From: Thermothielavioides terrestris NRRL 8126
Taxonomy: Eukaryota > Ascomycota > Sordariomycetes > Sordariales > Chaetomiaceae
Assembly (NCBI RefSeq): GCF_000226115.1
Contig: NC_016458.1
Coordinates: forward strand, 2,790,001 to 2,854,000
Direction of reading: 5' to 3'
Length of the DNA stretch: 64,000 nt
In this document: positions 55,412-64,000 of the stretch, in pieces
Layout: each line of letters begins with the position of its first letter
Numbering within the stretch: position 1 is the stretch's first letter
The notes under the pieces: generated by a model
Databases searched by the model: none
Seen by the model: the letters and a program-made list of their open reading frames with translations, nothing else
What the model was told of the DNA's origin: nothing
Program-made: the position numbers and the translations under genes

Positions 55412-55574
55412 GAAGCGAAGCTTCAAGATACAGCTCCGTAACACTGGTTACATACACATAGTGTATGCACTGTACGAAGCTTCGCTTCGTTGAAGCGAAG
55501 CTGTCAGAGGTGCTCTGTAATGGGCTACATACATATAGTGTATAAACTGTAAGTGCGAAGCTAAGCCTCGCTTC
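55412..55574. repeat. two tandem copies of a ~80-bp inverted-repeat element (MITE-like)
   Basis: Unit 1 (55412-55488, 77 bp) has perfect 12-bp ends, GAAGCGAAGCTT and AAGCTTCGCTTC. Unit 2 (55492-55574, 83 bp) starts GAAGCGAAGCT and ends in a diverged AAGCCTCGCTTC-like arm. Both contain a centre of the type CTACATACAYATAGTGTATR. The junction forms its own hairpin, AGCTTCGCTTC/GTT/GAAGCGAAGCT. No transposase or clear target duplication is visible. The pair lies between the divergent regulator and MFS genes. Confidence 0.8.
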
Positions 55575-56081
55575 ATTTCCTAGTTTTCTTCGATATACTC
55601 TGCAATTTTTGGAGATGCGATCGGTCGAGAGGCCCAAATCATGGACTTTGAGCGGTTTGCACAGTGTCAATTCTTCTGTAAATTTACCGCGCGGCTTCAG
55701 ACCTCGGAGGGCAGACAGTCACCGTAGGGTACCTGGTATTTTTGCTTGCCCCGCCGGAGCCGGCGGAACTTGTCCGCCCGCAGGAGCCGGCGGGCCCGGC
55801 GGCTGGTGGACCCCATGAGCGCGTCTCATTGGCACATCCTCCGAAGTCCGAGGCGATCTACGTGTAAGCGGATTTCCCGATTCGGCGGCCATCTGTTGCC
55901 CGTAGGACCCGGCGGACCCAGGCATCCGGTGATATTCGCGGTCCAAGATGAAAGTGAAAACCCGAGGATTTTCAAAACACTATCATTGATGATAAAACCT
56001 ATCTCGCCTCGTCCATGGCGTTGTCTCGAAGGCAATGAAGTTGATTGATGTGCCTAGCCGTCCGCCGACGACGCCGTTTCG
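55575..56081. other. rest of the divergent promoter region, with GC-rich short repeats
   Basis: Includes repeated GCCGGCGG/CAGGAGCCGGCGG motifs at 55750-55805. No gene is supported. Confidence 0.5.
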
Positions 56082-58114
56082 ATGCTTGAGCAGGCCGCCA
56101 TGGACAAGTTGCCACAATCCACAACTGACGTTGAGGCCAGGTCCTCGGAGCCTACCAAATCAGACAAGAGCACGGCTCCTGTAACCGGCATCCGGCTCTA
56201 TGTCTTGCTGCTCAGTCTGACCCTCGCATCTCTCCTGGTCTTTCTCGACACCTCTGTCGTCTCCACAGTCAGTCGTCCAGCATCAGAATGCCTAGATGCT
56301 GGGATTCTCTCGCTGACTTTCCCTCGTCTACCAGGCAGTACCCAAGATCACGGACGAATTCCACTCCCTTCCTGATGTCGGCTGGTACGGCAGTGCGTAT
56401 CAGCTCGGAAGGTACGCCGAGAAACCAGACCACAAAGAATCAAAAGTTGCTAACAATCAACTCGTCGTGGCCCCAAAGCTCGGTGTTCGGCCCACTGTCG
56501 GGGACAATCTTGCGTCACTTCAGCCTCAAATGGTGCTATATCACCTTCTTCGCCGTGTTCGAGCTGGGCTCGGCCCTGTGCGGCGCCGCGCAATCCTCGG
56601 CCATGCTGATCATCGGCCGCGCCGTCGCAGGCGTCGGGGCCGCCGGCATCATGAGCAGCGCCATGACGGTCCTGTCGGCGACGGTGCCCCTCGAGAAGCG
56701 GCCCGCCACGCTGGGAATGCTCATGGGCATCGCCCAGCTGGGGTCCATCTGCGGGCCCCTCGTCGGGGGCGCCTTCACGACAGGCTACACCTGGCGATGG
56801 TGTAAGTAAGAGCAGTATCAAACAAAATAAGTACCAGAAGAACCGCGGCGCACAAAAACAAATGCTAATAAAACGCGGCCCAGGCTTCTACATCAACCTC
56901 CCGTTCGCGGCTCTGGTGGCCGTGCCCCTGCTCCTCCTGCACATCCCGGACCAGCACCCCAAGCAGCCGGCCGCCTCGGTCCTCCCGCACCTGCACCGGC
57001 ACCTCGACCTGGTCGGCTTCGCGCTGTTCGCGCCCGCCACCATCCAGCTCCTGCTGGCGCTGCAGTACGGCGGCAACCAGTTCGCGTGGAATTCGTCGCA
57101 GGTGATCGGCCTGTTCTGCGGCGCCGGCGCGACCCTGATTGTGTGGGCGGCCTGGAACCGCCGCCGCGGCGACGACGCCGCCCTGATCCCCTTCTCTGTC
57201 GTCGGGCGCATGCCCATCTGGGCCAGCGGCGTCAACTACGCCTTCACCATGGCCACCCTCTTCGGCACCACGTATTTCCTTCCGATCTATTTCCAGGCCG
57301 TCAAGGGCGCCAGCGCCGTCATGAGCGGCGTCGACCTCCTCGCCGTCGTCCTACCCCAGATGCTGGCGGCCGTCGTGGGGGGTGCGTTGGGTGAGTTTGC
57401 TGTCCTACCCTGCCCCTGCCCTGCCTTGTTGCCTTCTCGTATGCTGCGAGCCAAGCGCATTAGCAGGAAAGGCACGTACTGATGAGGCGATTAGTAAACA
57501 AGGTCGGCCGCGTGCCTCCGTTTGCGCTCGTCGGAGCGGTGCTGAGCACCGTCGGCAGCGGCCTGTTCTCCACGCTGTCGCCCACGTCGTCGACGGGCGA
57601 CTGGGTCGGGCATTCCATCCTTGTCGGGCTTGGCCGGGGCGTGGCTCTGCAGATGCCGCTCGTGGCTATCCAGGCGGTCGTCTCGCCGCAGGAGATGTCG
57701 CAGGCCATGGCCTTCGCCGTGTGGTGCCAGTACATGGGTCCCACCATCTTCATTGCCCTGTACAACGCCATCTTCGATACCACGCTGCGACGAGAGCTAT
57801 CCTTTATTGCATCGGCTCTTAACCCGGAACTCGTCATCGCGGCTGGCGCCACTGGCTTCCGCAGTGTCGTGCCGACTCAGTACGTCCCCGCTGTGATCCA
57901 GGCATTCGCCACGAGCCTGGATCATACCTTCTATCTCCAGGCTGGAGCCGGCTTCGTCGCCTTTTGCGCCGCCTTCGGCATGGGTTGGCAGAAGCTGCGA
58001 TCTAAGTCCAATGAGTCGCCGGTCTCGTCCGATCAGCCGGGGGTCTCGCAATCGGAGACAGAGGACCAAAAAGGGGCTGTGGCTGGCGAAGGACAAACAC
58101 GGAGTGGTCAGTGA
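56082..58114 (+). CDS. MFS drug:H+ antiporter (DHA2-type, 14 spans)
   Basis: Five exons: 56082-56267, 56335-56411, 56479-56801, 56884-57390 and 57495-58114; introns are 67, 67, 82 and 104 bp. Phases fit, giving 570 residues; the ATG at 56100 (MDKLPQ) is an equally possible start. Diagnostic motifs: LDTSVVSTAVPKITDEF at the end of span 1 (motif D1 of DHA2), GWYGSAYQLG, FGPLSG, GRAVAGVGAAGIMSSAM (motif C region), TTGYTWRWCFYINLP, and a long hydrophobic C-terminal half with IYFQAVKGASAVMSGV and DTTLRRELSF. The N-terminal tail is Ser/Thr/Lys-rich. Such pumps export drugs, siderophores or secondary metabolites at the plasma membrane; the substrate is unknown. It is transcribed divergently from the Zn2Cys6 gene. 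Confidence 0.9.
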
Positions 58115-58461
58115 ACTTGGAGATGGGGAACGGCCTAGTATACCGCGTTCTTCAAGCGCAGACTCAACGGTATCGACGGTGCCGACCGGCCTCTGTGGTC
58201 TCCACGTCCCGCTGGAATGTCCAGCCCACAGCGATCCGAGCGGCCTGCAGGCATTGTCGTGCAGTCCGGGCTGATCATGTAATCCAACATGTACATTAGA
58301 CACGGGTCCTAGATCGTATCTTAGACTGGATGTTGTAGTTCGAAGCAGACAAGTAACAGTATTCTTGTACGTACAAAATGGGACAGATCAACTGTCGAGA
58401 GCCTTCGCCCTCGCGTACCTTGCATTGTCTGCTCATCCAAGATCTCGCGCAGCCGTCACCG
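58115..58461. other. convergent 3' intergenic region
   Basis: About 350 bp without a supported gene. Confidence 0.5.
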
Positions 58462-59823
58462 TCACCTGCTCGACTCGGCAAAACTCAGCACCTCCTCCAG
58501 CGACAGCACCTCGTACGGCCCGATCCGCCAGCCCAGCGCCTCTTCCGGCCTCCCCGGCGTCCTCACCGCCGTGGCGACCATGTAGTCCGGCCCCATAGAC
58601 CTGAGACACATGTTCACATCCTCCACCTTCCTCCCGCGGAACCGGATCTCGGTACTCCTGACCACCTCTGGCTCCACCTCCGGCTCTTCCTCCTCCTCCC
58701 CGCCCGGACCACCCGACTCCTGTCCCTGCCCCTGCCCCTCCCGCGCGGCAGCAGCAGCAGCAGCAGCCGCCCCCAACGGCGCCGCGGCCGGCCACGGCGG
58801 GCGAAAGTCGACAAACTCGAGCTCGTGCAGCCAGGGGGCCATGAGCGCGTCGCCCGTCAGCTTGACGTAGGCCTCGCGCAGCGCCCACAGCGCGTAGAAG
58901 GCGCGCAGCTTGGCGTCCATGGTCTGCTCGGGGGTGGGCGGGCCGCCGGCGAGGACTCCTCGGAGGGGCGGTCCGGCTCCGGCTCCGGCTCCGGCTGCGG
59001 CTCCGGCTTCGGCTGCGGCTGCGGTGTCGAGGTGGGCGTGGGCGCGCGCGGCCTGCGCCACCAGCCCCGGCACGGCGGCCAGCACGCGCGAGTGCAGGTA
59101 GCGCACCTCGCCCGGGGCGAACACGTCCTTGTGGATGTCGAGGAAGTCGGCCCAGCCGTCGTCGCCGGCGGCCAGGATGGCGTGGTCGCGCGCGCGGCGC
59201 TCGCTGGTGCAGACCACGTCGACGCCGACCTGGATTTCCTGGTCCTGGGCCTGGGCGTCGGCACGGTTGCCGGCTGTGGCCGTGTTGTTGTTGTCGTTGG
59301 TGGCCGTGGTGGTGGGGGGGTCTTGCGGCCGTGGGCGGTGGGGGTTAACCACGGCGATGATGGCCACAATCCCCGCCTGGTGGCTGACGTTGAAGGACAC
59401 GGGCTGCCTGCCGGTGGCCGGGTCGATGTAGACCGGCTTGGTGCGGGCGTTGCGGGTGAAGCCGGACGGGGTGACCAGGAACTGCGACCAGGCGACCGGG
59501 GGGTCCCGGGCGAGCTTGGCGACGGCGTACTGCTTGAGCAGGGCCGAGGCGAGAGCCATCTTGGCGTCCGCCAGGCGCAGGTAGCGGAACACGCCAAGGC
59601 GGGCTTCCGGATTCAGGAGGGACAGGGCGCGGGCAGCCTGGTGTGTGTGGTACGTTAATGCTCGGGCGAGGAGGGGGAGGGGGTTTGGCACCAGAGCGGC
59701 AGAACGATGAGAGGGGATGAGACTCACATGAGTTTCAAGATCTTTGGTAACCCTCGCGTCAGGAAACCACGGGCGCGTGTCGAAAACCCATTGCGCCAGG
59801 ATTGGCTGCTCCGGCCCAGACAT
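58462..59823 (-). CDS. 4'-phosphopantetheinyl transferase (Sfp/NpgA type)
   Basis: Exons on the minus strand: 59728-59823 and 58462-59637, with a 90-bp intron (GTGAGT/ACCAG, phase 0), giving 423 residues. It starts MSGPEQPILAQWVFDTRPWF. Motifs in order: KPVYIDPATGRQPVSFNVSH split as KPVYIDPATG and FNVSHQAGIVAI (P1 region), QVGVDVVC (P2, Mg-binding Asp), and FYALWALREAYVKLTGDAL (P3, catalytic W..RE..VK). The enzyme moves phosphopantetheine from CoA to carrier proteins of polyketide synthases, NRPSs and the lysine-pathway reductase, and is usually a single essential copy. The protein is longer than Aspergillus NpgA because of low-complexity insertions: an Asn/Thr loop, an Ala-Gly run (58977-59028) and an Ala/Gly-Gln/Glu stretch (58670-58770). 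Confidence 0.88.
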   Translation of the reverse strand: MSGPEQPILAQWVFDTRPWFPDARVTKDLETHVSLIPSHRSAALVPNPLPLLARALTYHTHQAARALSLLNPEARLGVFRYLRLADAKMALASALLKQYAVAKLARDPPVAWSQFLVTPSGFTRNARTKPVYIDPATGRQPVSFNVSHQAGIVAIIAVVNPHRPRPQDPPTTTATNDNNNTATAGNRADAQAQDQEIQVGVDVVCTSERRARDHAILAAGDDGWADFLDIHKDVFAPGEVRYLHSRVLAAVPGLVAQAARAHAHLDTAAAAEAGAAAGAGAGAGPPLRGVLAGGPPTPEQTMDAKLRAFYALWALREAYVKLTGDALMAPWLHELEFVDFRPPWPAAAPLGAAAAAAAAAREGQGQGQESGGPGGEEEEEPEVEPEVVRSTEIRFRGRKVEDVNMCLRSMGPDYMVATAVRTPGRPEEALGWRIGPYEVLSLEEVLSFAESSR

Positions 59824-60911
59824 TTCGCCTGTCTGTGCGTGTTTCCGTACAACCGCCTCCCAGTCGGCCAGCAGGAGAACGCGATGAGGTCGAATGATGT
59901 TGAGGCGGATCGGCTCATTCGAGGAGTGTGCGGACAGTGTGAAACCGGGCTCGTGTCGGAATCGGCTGATGCTGCGCTGGCACGGCTGGAGATCTCAAAT
60001 TCAACGACAATGCGGTTCCCAATCTCGCCGTGGCATTTATTAAGCCCGCAGCCCTTCGCCTTCCCGACCCGACCTTTTGGTTCTGTCCTCGTCCCCTCCT
60101 CCAGCGTTGCCGGAGGGGAACCAATTGGGTTGGGGTTGGGGTTGGGACTTGCTTTTCGGGTCCTGGCTTGGCATTTGAACCGCAGCGCCGCTGACGGTCC
60201 ATCGGACTTGCCCAATCTTTTCGCGCTCTGCCCCTGCCCCAGCACCGCGGATGCCAAACAAAAATCTCGGAGGTCCGATCTTCCGATGGCACGGAAAGCA
60301 GCAAGCGAGAACCATCTGTTAAAACCGTCTTCGCCCGCTCCACCGAAGATGCCAACACTACCCCCGAGTCCTGCTGCGATTTCCAGTTCCCCGGTCCCCC
60401 GGTCCCCCTGCTCCCCGATGGCCCAGGCCTCAGACCCCGCAGCGGCCCGGTCAGTCTGCGGGACACCCCTGTCCCCGGAGCTAGCGAGACAATTTCCGGC
60501 CGGACCGGGCCGGACCGAACGGCCTCGGCGTTTAAAATAACCCAACTCAAACCCGCGCTCCGCTTCCAACTTCCTAGGCCGCATGAAACATGGAACGGCA
60601 CTCCATCACCGCACTGCTTCGGTCGCCAACCGCACTGCACGCACCATGCCGCCTCTTTGGAAGCCCAAAACCCAAGCGTCGAGCGCACCGCTCCTCAGCG
60701 CAGCGGGGCATGTTCCCCGGCTCCAATTCCGGCCCCGGCCAACCACTGCACACCCCACAACACCACACACAACCAACCCACCGGACCGTGGGCAGTTATT
60801 GTCGAGCCGGGATGCCGGCCCTGGTGCCGAGTCGAGCGTGATTACCTCTGCTCGCTCCGCCTTTGTCTTTGCTTCCTTCCTTCCCCCTTCAAGCCGCGCC
60901 ACCCAGCCAAG
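59824..60911. other. 1.1-kb intergenic region
   Basis: No supported gene up to 60911. A T/C-rich leader precedes the small ORF at 60912. A (GGTTGG)-type short repeat is at 60125-60150. Confidence 0.5.
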
Positions 60912-61094
60912 ATGTCTCCGATGACAAGGAGAGGCATTCGTCCGCAATTCAGGGGTGGAAAGAAGTTCAGTCTAGACAAACGCGTCGAGCGACAACCCAA
61001 CAACAGCACCCCCAAGCCTGCCCGCAGGCAGACTCCCGCCGGAAGAGACCTTGAGCTTGGGCAAGCCCAGAGTTCGGTCTCCGCGAGGCGGTAG
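60912..61094 (+). CDS. possible small basic protein, 60 residues
   Basis: ATG in a good context (CCAAGATGTCT) after a pyrimidine-rich leader (CTTCCTTCCTTCCCCCTTCA). The product (MSPMTRRGIRPQFRGGKKFS..., ending SSVSARR) is rich in Arg, Lys, Gln and Pro, with no recognised domain. The frame is also open upstream without a better start. It may be a short gene, the first exon of a longer one, or chance. No supporting partner exon was found in 61095-62144, where a (CA)n run lies near 61296-61310. Confidence 0.3.
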   Translation: MSPMTRRGIRPQFRGGKKFSLDKRVERQPNNSTPKPARRQTPAGRDLELGQAQSSVSARR

Positions 61095-62144
61095 AAGTTA
61101 GCCGTGGGTTGGATGGCAAGATTAACTTGCTTGTTTGTGGGGATCTGTGTGTTCTCCTCCGTCGTCGGCTATGTCTACCGCATTTGTTCTCCTCGCTGGA
61201 AGGCCCCATGTCTCTCTCTCCTTCCTTTTTCCCTTTGGTTTCTCGGGGCTGGGGGCTTGAGAGACAAGCCGCCACCGCTCCCTAGACACCCACACACACA
61301 CACACACACGCACAACGATACGCACTTCCCGGCGGACAAGCCCTTTCCCAAAAAGAAGCGTCGATTCTCCGCCCCAAGAGTGGCCGCGGGATGTGCTTGC
61401 TCTTCAGGAGCGGGTCGCGTACCGCGGCCATGGCCTAAGGCGATGCGAGTCCGCATTTTTGGGACAGGCCTGTCCGTTTTTTGTTGAACAGTTGTGTCTG
61501 GATGCGAGGTGGTGGCTGGTGCTGCAGCAGAGGCGCAGCGCTTTTGAGGCGACCTGAAGCTTGAGGAGAGACCGCGTGGTGTGACGTTGAAGGAGACACA
61601 TCAAGACCAGCCCTTCATAACGCCGAGAGTAGGGCACCGGCAAGCCTGAATCTGACCTGGCTCGCTTGAAGGTCGGGTGCAAGAGCTTTTTTTTCAATGC
61701 ATGAGACGGTTGATGAGGATGGATGCTGCGGGTCTGTGTATGGGTTCCTCCTGATGAGGAACTTCTAGACTGTCAATGAAGATGCGCAGTGTCATATAGC
61801 CAGAAATCGTCTGTCGTCTGCAAAGCATGATCATGGGTTGTTCCCCCGAGGGACCATCTCCGCATCTCCCTTCCCGCCAATGCAATCCCTGAGAATTGAA
61901 ATTTGTATGCTACGGCAAATGTATTCTCTTCGCCAGTTTAATCACGTCATGAGGAGAAGGTGCGGGTGTTTCTGAAGAGAAAAACTCGAAAGCAACGCTC
62001 ATGTACAGCTCTATGGCTTTTTTGTAAGCACCAAGGACAAACCACATCCACACCGAAGACCCAGACACAACCTGTCCTCTAGAAAGTGCACCAGCCGAGC
62101 GAGGAGCCATAATCTATAGCGCAAACAACTCATACGGCCGCGCC
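61095..62144. other. 1.05-kb intergenic region
   Basis: No supported gene; its right part is the 3' flank of the signal peptide peptidase gene. Confidence 0.45.
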
Positions 62145-63888
62145 TTACTCCGCTCCCTCCGCTCGCCACCCCCTCCTCTTTCCATCCTCCTGCTTTGCCC
62201 CCCGTCCCACCCCGTCTTCACCCTCCCGATCCTTCCCCACGACCTTCCCGTCCGCATCCACAACCACAACCACATCCTCCGTATCGAGACTCCCGTCCTC
62301 CGTGTACTCCCACATCGCCCGCAGCTCCCCGCGCCACCAGCCCGTCAGCCACACCGCCCCGGCCACCCCGGGCACCAGGTACAGCAGCGCCGGCTGGCCG
62401 TGGTTGAACGCGACCAGGGCCGTCAGCGTGGCCAGCATGCCCGCCGCGTAGCCGGCGAGCGAGGCGTAGAAGTAGGGCTTGGGGAACGCCGTCGCGGCGA
62501 GGGGCTCGCGCGCCTCGCGCACCGGCGCCAGGCGGCCGAGCGGCGTCGTCCAGAACCGGTTGCCCCATTGGCCCCGGGGGTCGATGAAGGGGGCTTTGAT
62601 GCGGCGGGTGGCGGTTGTTGTTGTTGTTGTTGTTGTGGTGGTGGTGGTGGTGGTGGTGCTGCTGCTGGTAGGGCTGGTGGTTGCTTGGGCGGAGGATGCA
62701 GGGGACGTTTCCGTCCTCGTGAGGCGGACCGGGCGCAGCTGGATTTGCTTTTCATAGTGCCGGAACAGGTCGAAGCGCAGCGCGAGGGCCATGAGCATAC
62801 CCGGCAGGATGATATCGCCGAGCCCGAGCATGCTGGCGCCTTTGGCGCTGGTGAAAACCAGCTTGATGGGCGCGTCGATGCTGGTAGCAACAGCTACCAT
62901 GAAAGGCCTGAAAATGGGTTGTTAACAGGTTGGAAGAATGGAGTGTAGAACCGGCTCTAAGCGTGACTGTGACCTACGTGTAAAATACCATGACAACATC
63001 GTAGACGAAGAGGCTGGCGAGGACCATGGTGCCGATCGGAAAGGACGTAGGAGTGACGAGTCTAAAGGTGGCGTAGCACATCGACATGCTGAGAAGGTTG
63101 GATAGCACCTGGGAGGCAGTCCAGTGATAGGCTGCCGCGATCGACCCGGCGATGGCAAAGGCAAGCAGATCGACGCATCGAATGCCGCCATTGACAAGAG
63201 GCGTGCCTATCACAACGAGCCGGACAGTCCATTCTTCGATGAGATAGTGGCGCAGGTCCCACAGCCATTGCCGGGCCCCTTCCGACCGCACCACGCCGGC
63301 CAGACAGCCGGGAAGCGGTGTATCTCTTCCCTCGACTTCGGTCTCTTCGCCCGTCTCCCGGTTCAGCACGACTTGGCAGCGGCGCTCCGGCACGATGTGG
63401 TAGACGCGCCCGCTCCCATCCGCCCACATGGCCGGGAAAACCATGCTAACCAAAACGTCCAGCGCATCACCCATGAGCATAGTCAGCCCGGTGACGGACA
63501 TGGCGGACAAGTAGACCCGGATAATCTTGCTCAAGAGAGCCGGATCCTGGAGCCACTGGATCAGGTAATAGAGCCCGACCAGGACGGCGGCGCCCCAAAT
63601 CGGGTACATGACGGCATCCCATGCGGCCAGCCCTTCGACAAACTTGTCTTCTTTGCGCCGCCGTTCGCCTTTCTTGAGCTTTGTCGGAGCCGCAGAAGGC
63701 GGTCGGCGGATCGAGCCATGAGCGCCGAGCCATATGATGCAGAGCGCGCTGAAGATCACCGAGAGGAACCCGGGCTCCAGCAGTCCTGCCAAGGCAAACA
63801 CGGGCGGCGCGCGAGGGTCGCCCGTGGCCGGTGCCGACGCCGGCGAAGAGATGTCGGCCACGTCTGGCGGGCCGTGATCTGAAGACAT
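62145..63888 (-). CDS. signal peptide peptidase, presenilin-type intramembrane aspartyl protease
   Basis: Exons on the minus strand: 62978-63888 and 62145-62907, with a 70-bp intron (GTAGGT/TTCAG) whose phase gives VFYT-PFMV. The product has 557 residues. It is strongly hydrophobic with about nine spans. The catalytic pair is clear: YDVVMVFYTPFMV (YD motif) and GLGDIILPG (GxGD motif). The third hallmark, PAL, appears as QPALLYLVP. The enzyme cuts leftover signal peptides and other type II membrane stubs in the ER membrane. Between GxGD and PAL is a Thr-rich cytosolic loop with 15 consecutive Thr encoded by a mixed ACC/ACA(AAC) microsatellite near 62613-62660; this loop is longer than in typical SPPs. 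The C terminus is acidic then basic and lacks an obvious KKxx retrieval signal. Confidence 0.92.
62613..62660. repeat. trinucleotide microsatellite in the SPP coding region
   Basis: (GTT)n followed by (GTG)n on the plus strand, encoding a Thr run on the minus strand. In-frame length change would be tolerated. Confidence 0.8.
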
Positions 63889-64000
63889 GATGTATGGAGT
63901 ACCTTCTGTAACTATTGGGCGTCGAGCGGCAGACGAAGTGAAGCCCAGAGCATCAGTCTGGTGTGACCATGCGTAACAGAGAATGCCGGCAGAACCAATG

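Noticed and set aside
58378..59658. 426-codon plus-strand frame opposite the PPTase
   Set aside because: Antisense shadow; Gly/Val/Arg-rich with no domain, while the minus strand has all three PPTase motifs.
52934..59823. Regulator, MFS pump and PPTase as a secondary-metabolite gene cluster
   Set aside because: No PKS, NRPS, terpene or other core enzyme is present, and PPTases of this type are normally unclustered housekeeping genes.

Overview
The window looks like a nuclear contig from a filamentous ascomycete, most likely a Sordariomycete (Sordariales/Chaetomiaceae-like; this placement is inferred). The genes are GC-rich and carry short introns, mostly 54-136 bp, with GTRNGT donors and YAG acceptors. 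The large repeat block carries the C-to-T/G-to-A signature of repeat-induced point mutation (RIP). The proteins are typical of moulds: an HOG-pathway MAPKK, SUR7, a Zn2Cys6 regulator, a DHA2 transporter, an Sfp-type PPTase and signal peptide peptidase.

Layout. 1-8008: the 3' end of an SDR/epimerase gene, a secreted SRPBCC protein, about 4.4 kb with no convincing gene but with a duplicated GC-rich block, then a HotDog-fold thioesterase. 8009-31694: one nested transposon block flanked by a perfect 5-bp target duplication (TCAAA). Its outer shell is a Ty3/gypsy chromovirus on the minus strand with 219-bp LTRs. It is split twice: in integrase by a tandem non-autonomous LTR element (three 282-bp LTRs and two 614-bp internal domains, 9859-11932), and in gag by a second, 13.1-kb Ty3/gypsy element with 498-bp LTRs (16967-30097). 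The block is RIP-degraded, so open frames are almost absent, but gag, protease, RT, integrase and chromodomain motifs can still be read through the mutations. The 13.1-kb element carries about 4.1 kb of extra sequence between an internal polypurine tract and its 3' LTR, with a decayed Ulp1-like (C48) protease and an oppositely oriented decayed frame. This is the most unusual feature of the window.

31695-64000: a gene-rich arm. In order: FHA-like/Ser-Thr kinase (-), low-complexity protein of unknown function (+), 3-methylcrotonyl-CoA carboxylase biotin subunit (-), PNPOx-fold protein (+), auxin-efflux-carrier-type transporter (-), Pbs2-type MAPKK (+), SUR7-family membrane protein (-), Zn2Cys6 regulator (-), DHA2 MFS transporter (+), Sfp-type PPTase (-), possible small ORF (+) and signal peptide peptidase (-). 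Most are housekeeping or signalling genes. The regulator and the MFS pump are divergent and share a roughly 770-bp promoter region holding two copies of a small inverted-repeat element, so they may form a regulator-transporter pair. No PKS or NRPS core is present, so I do not call a biosynthetic cluster.

Gene models were spliced by hand from frame, splice-site consensus and protein-family expectation; exon phases were checked arithmetically. All family names rest on motifs recognised by eye, without database searches. Domain boundaries inside the RIP-degraded block are approximate.
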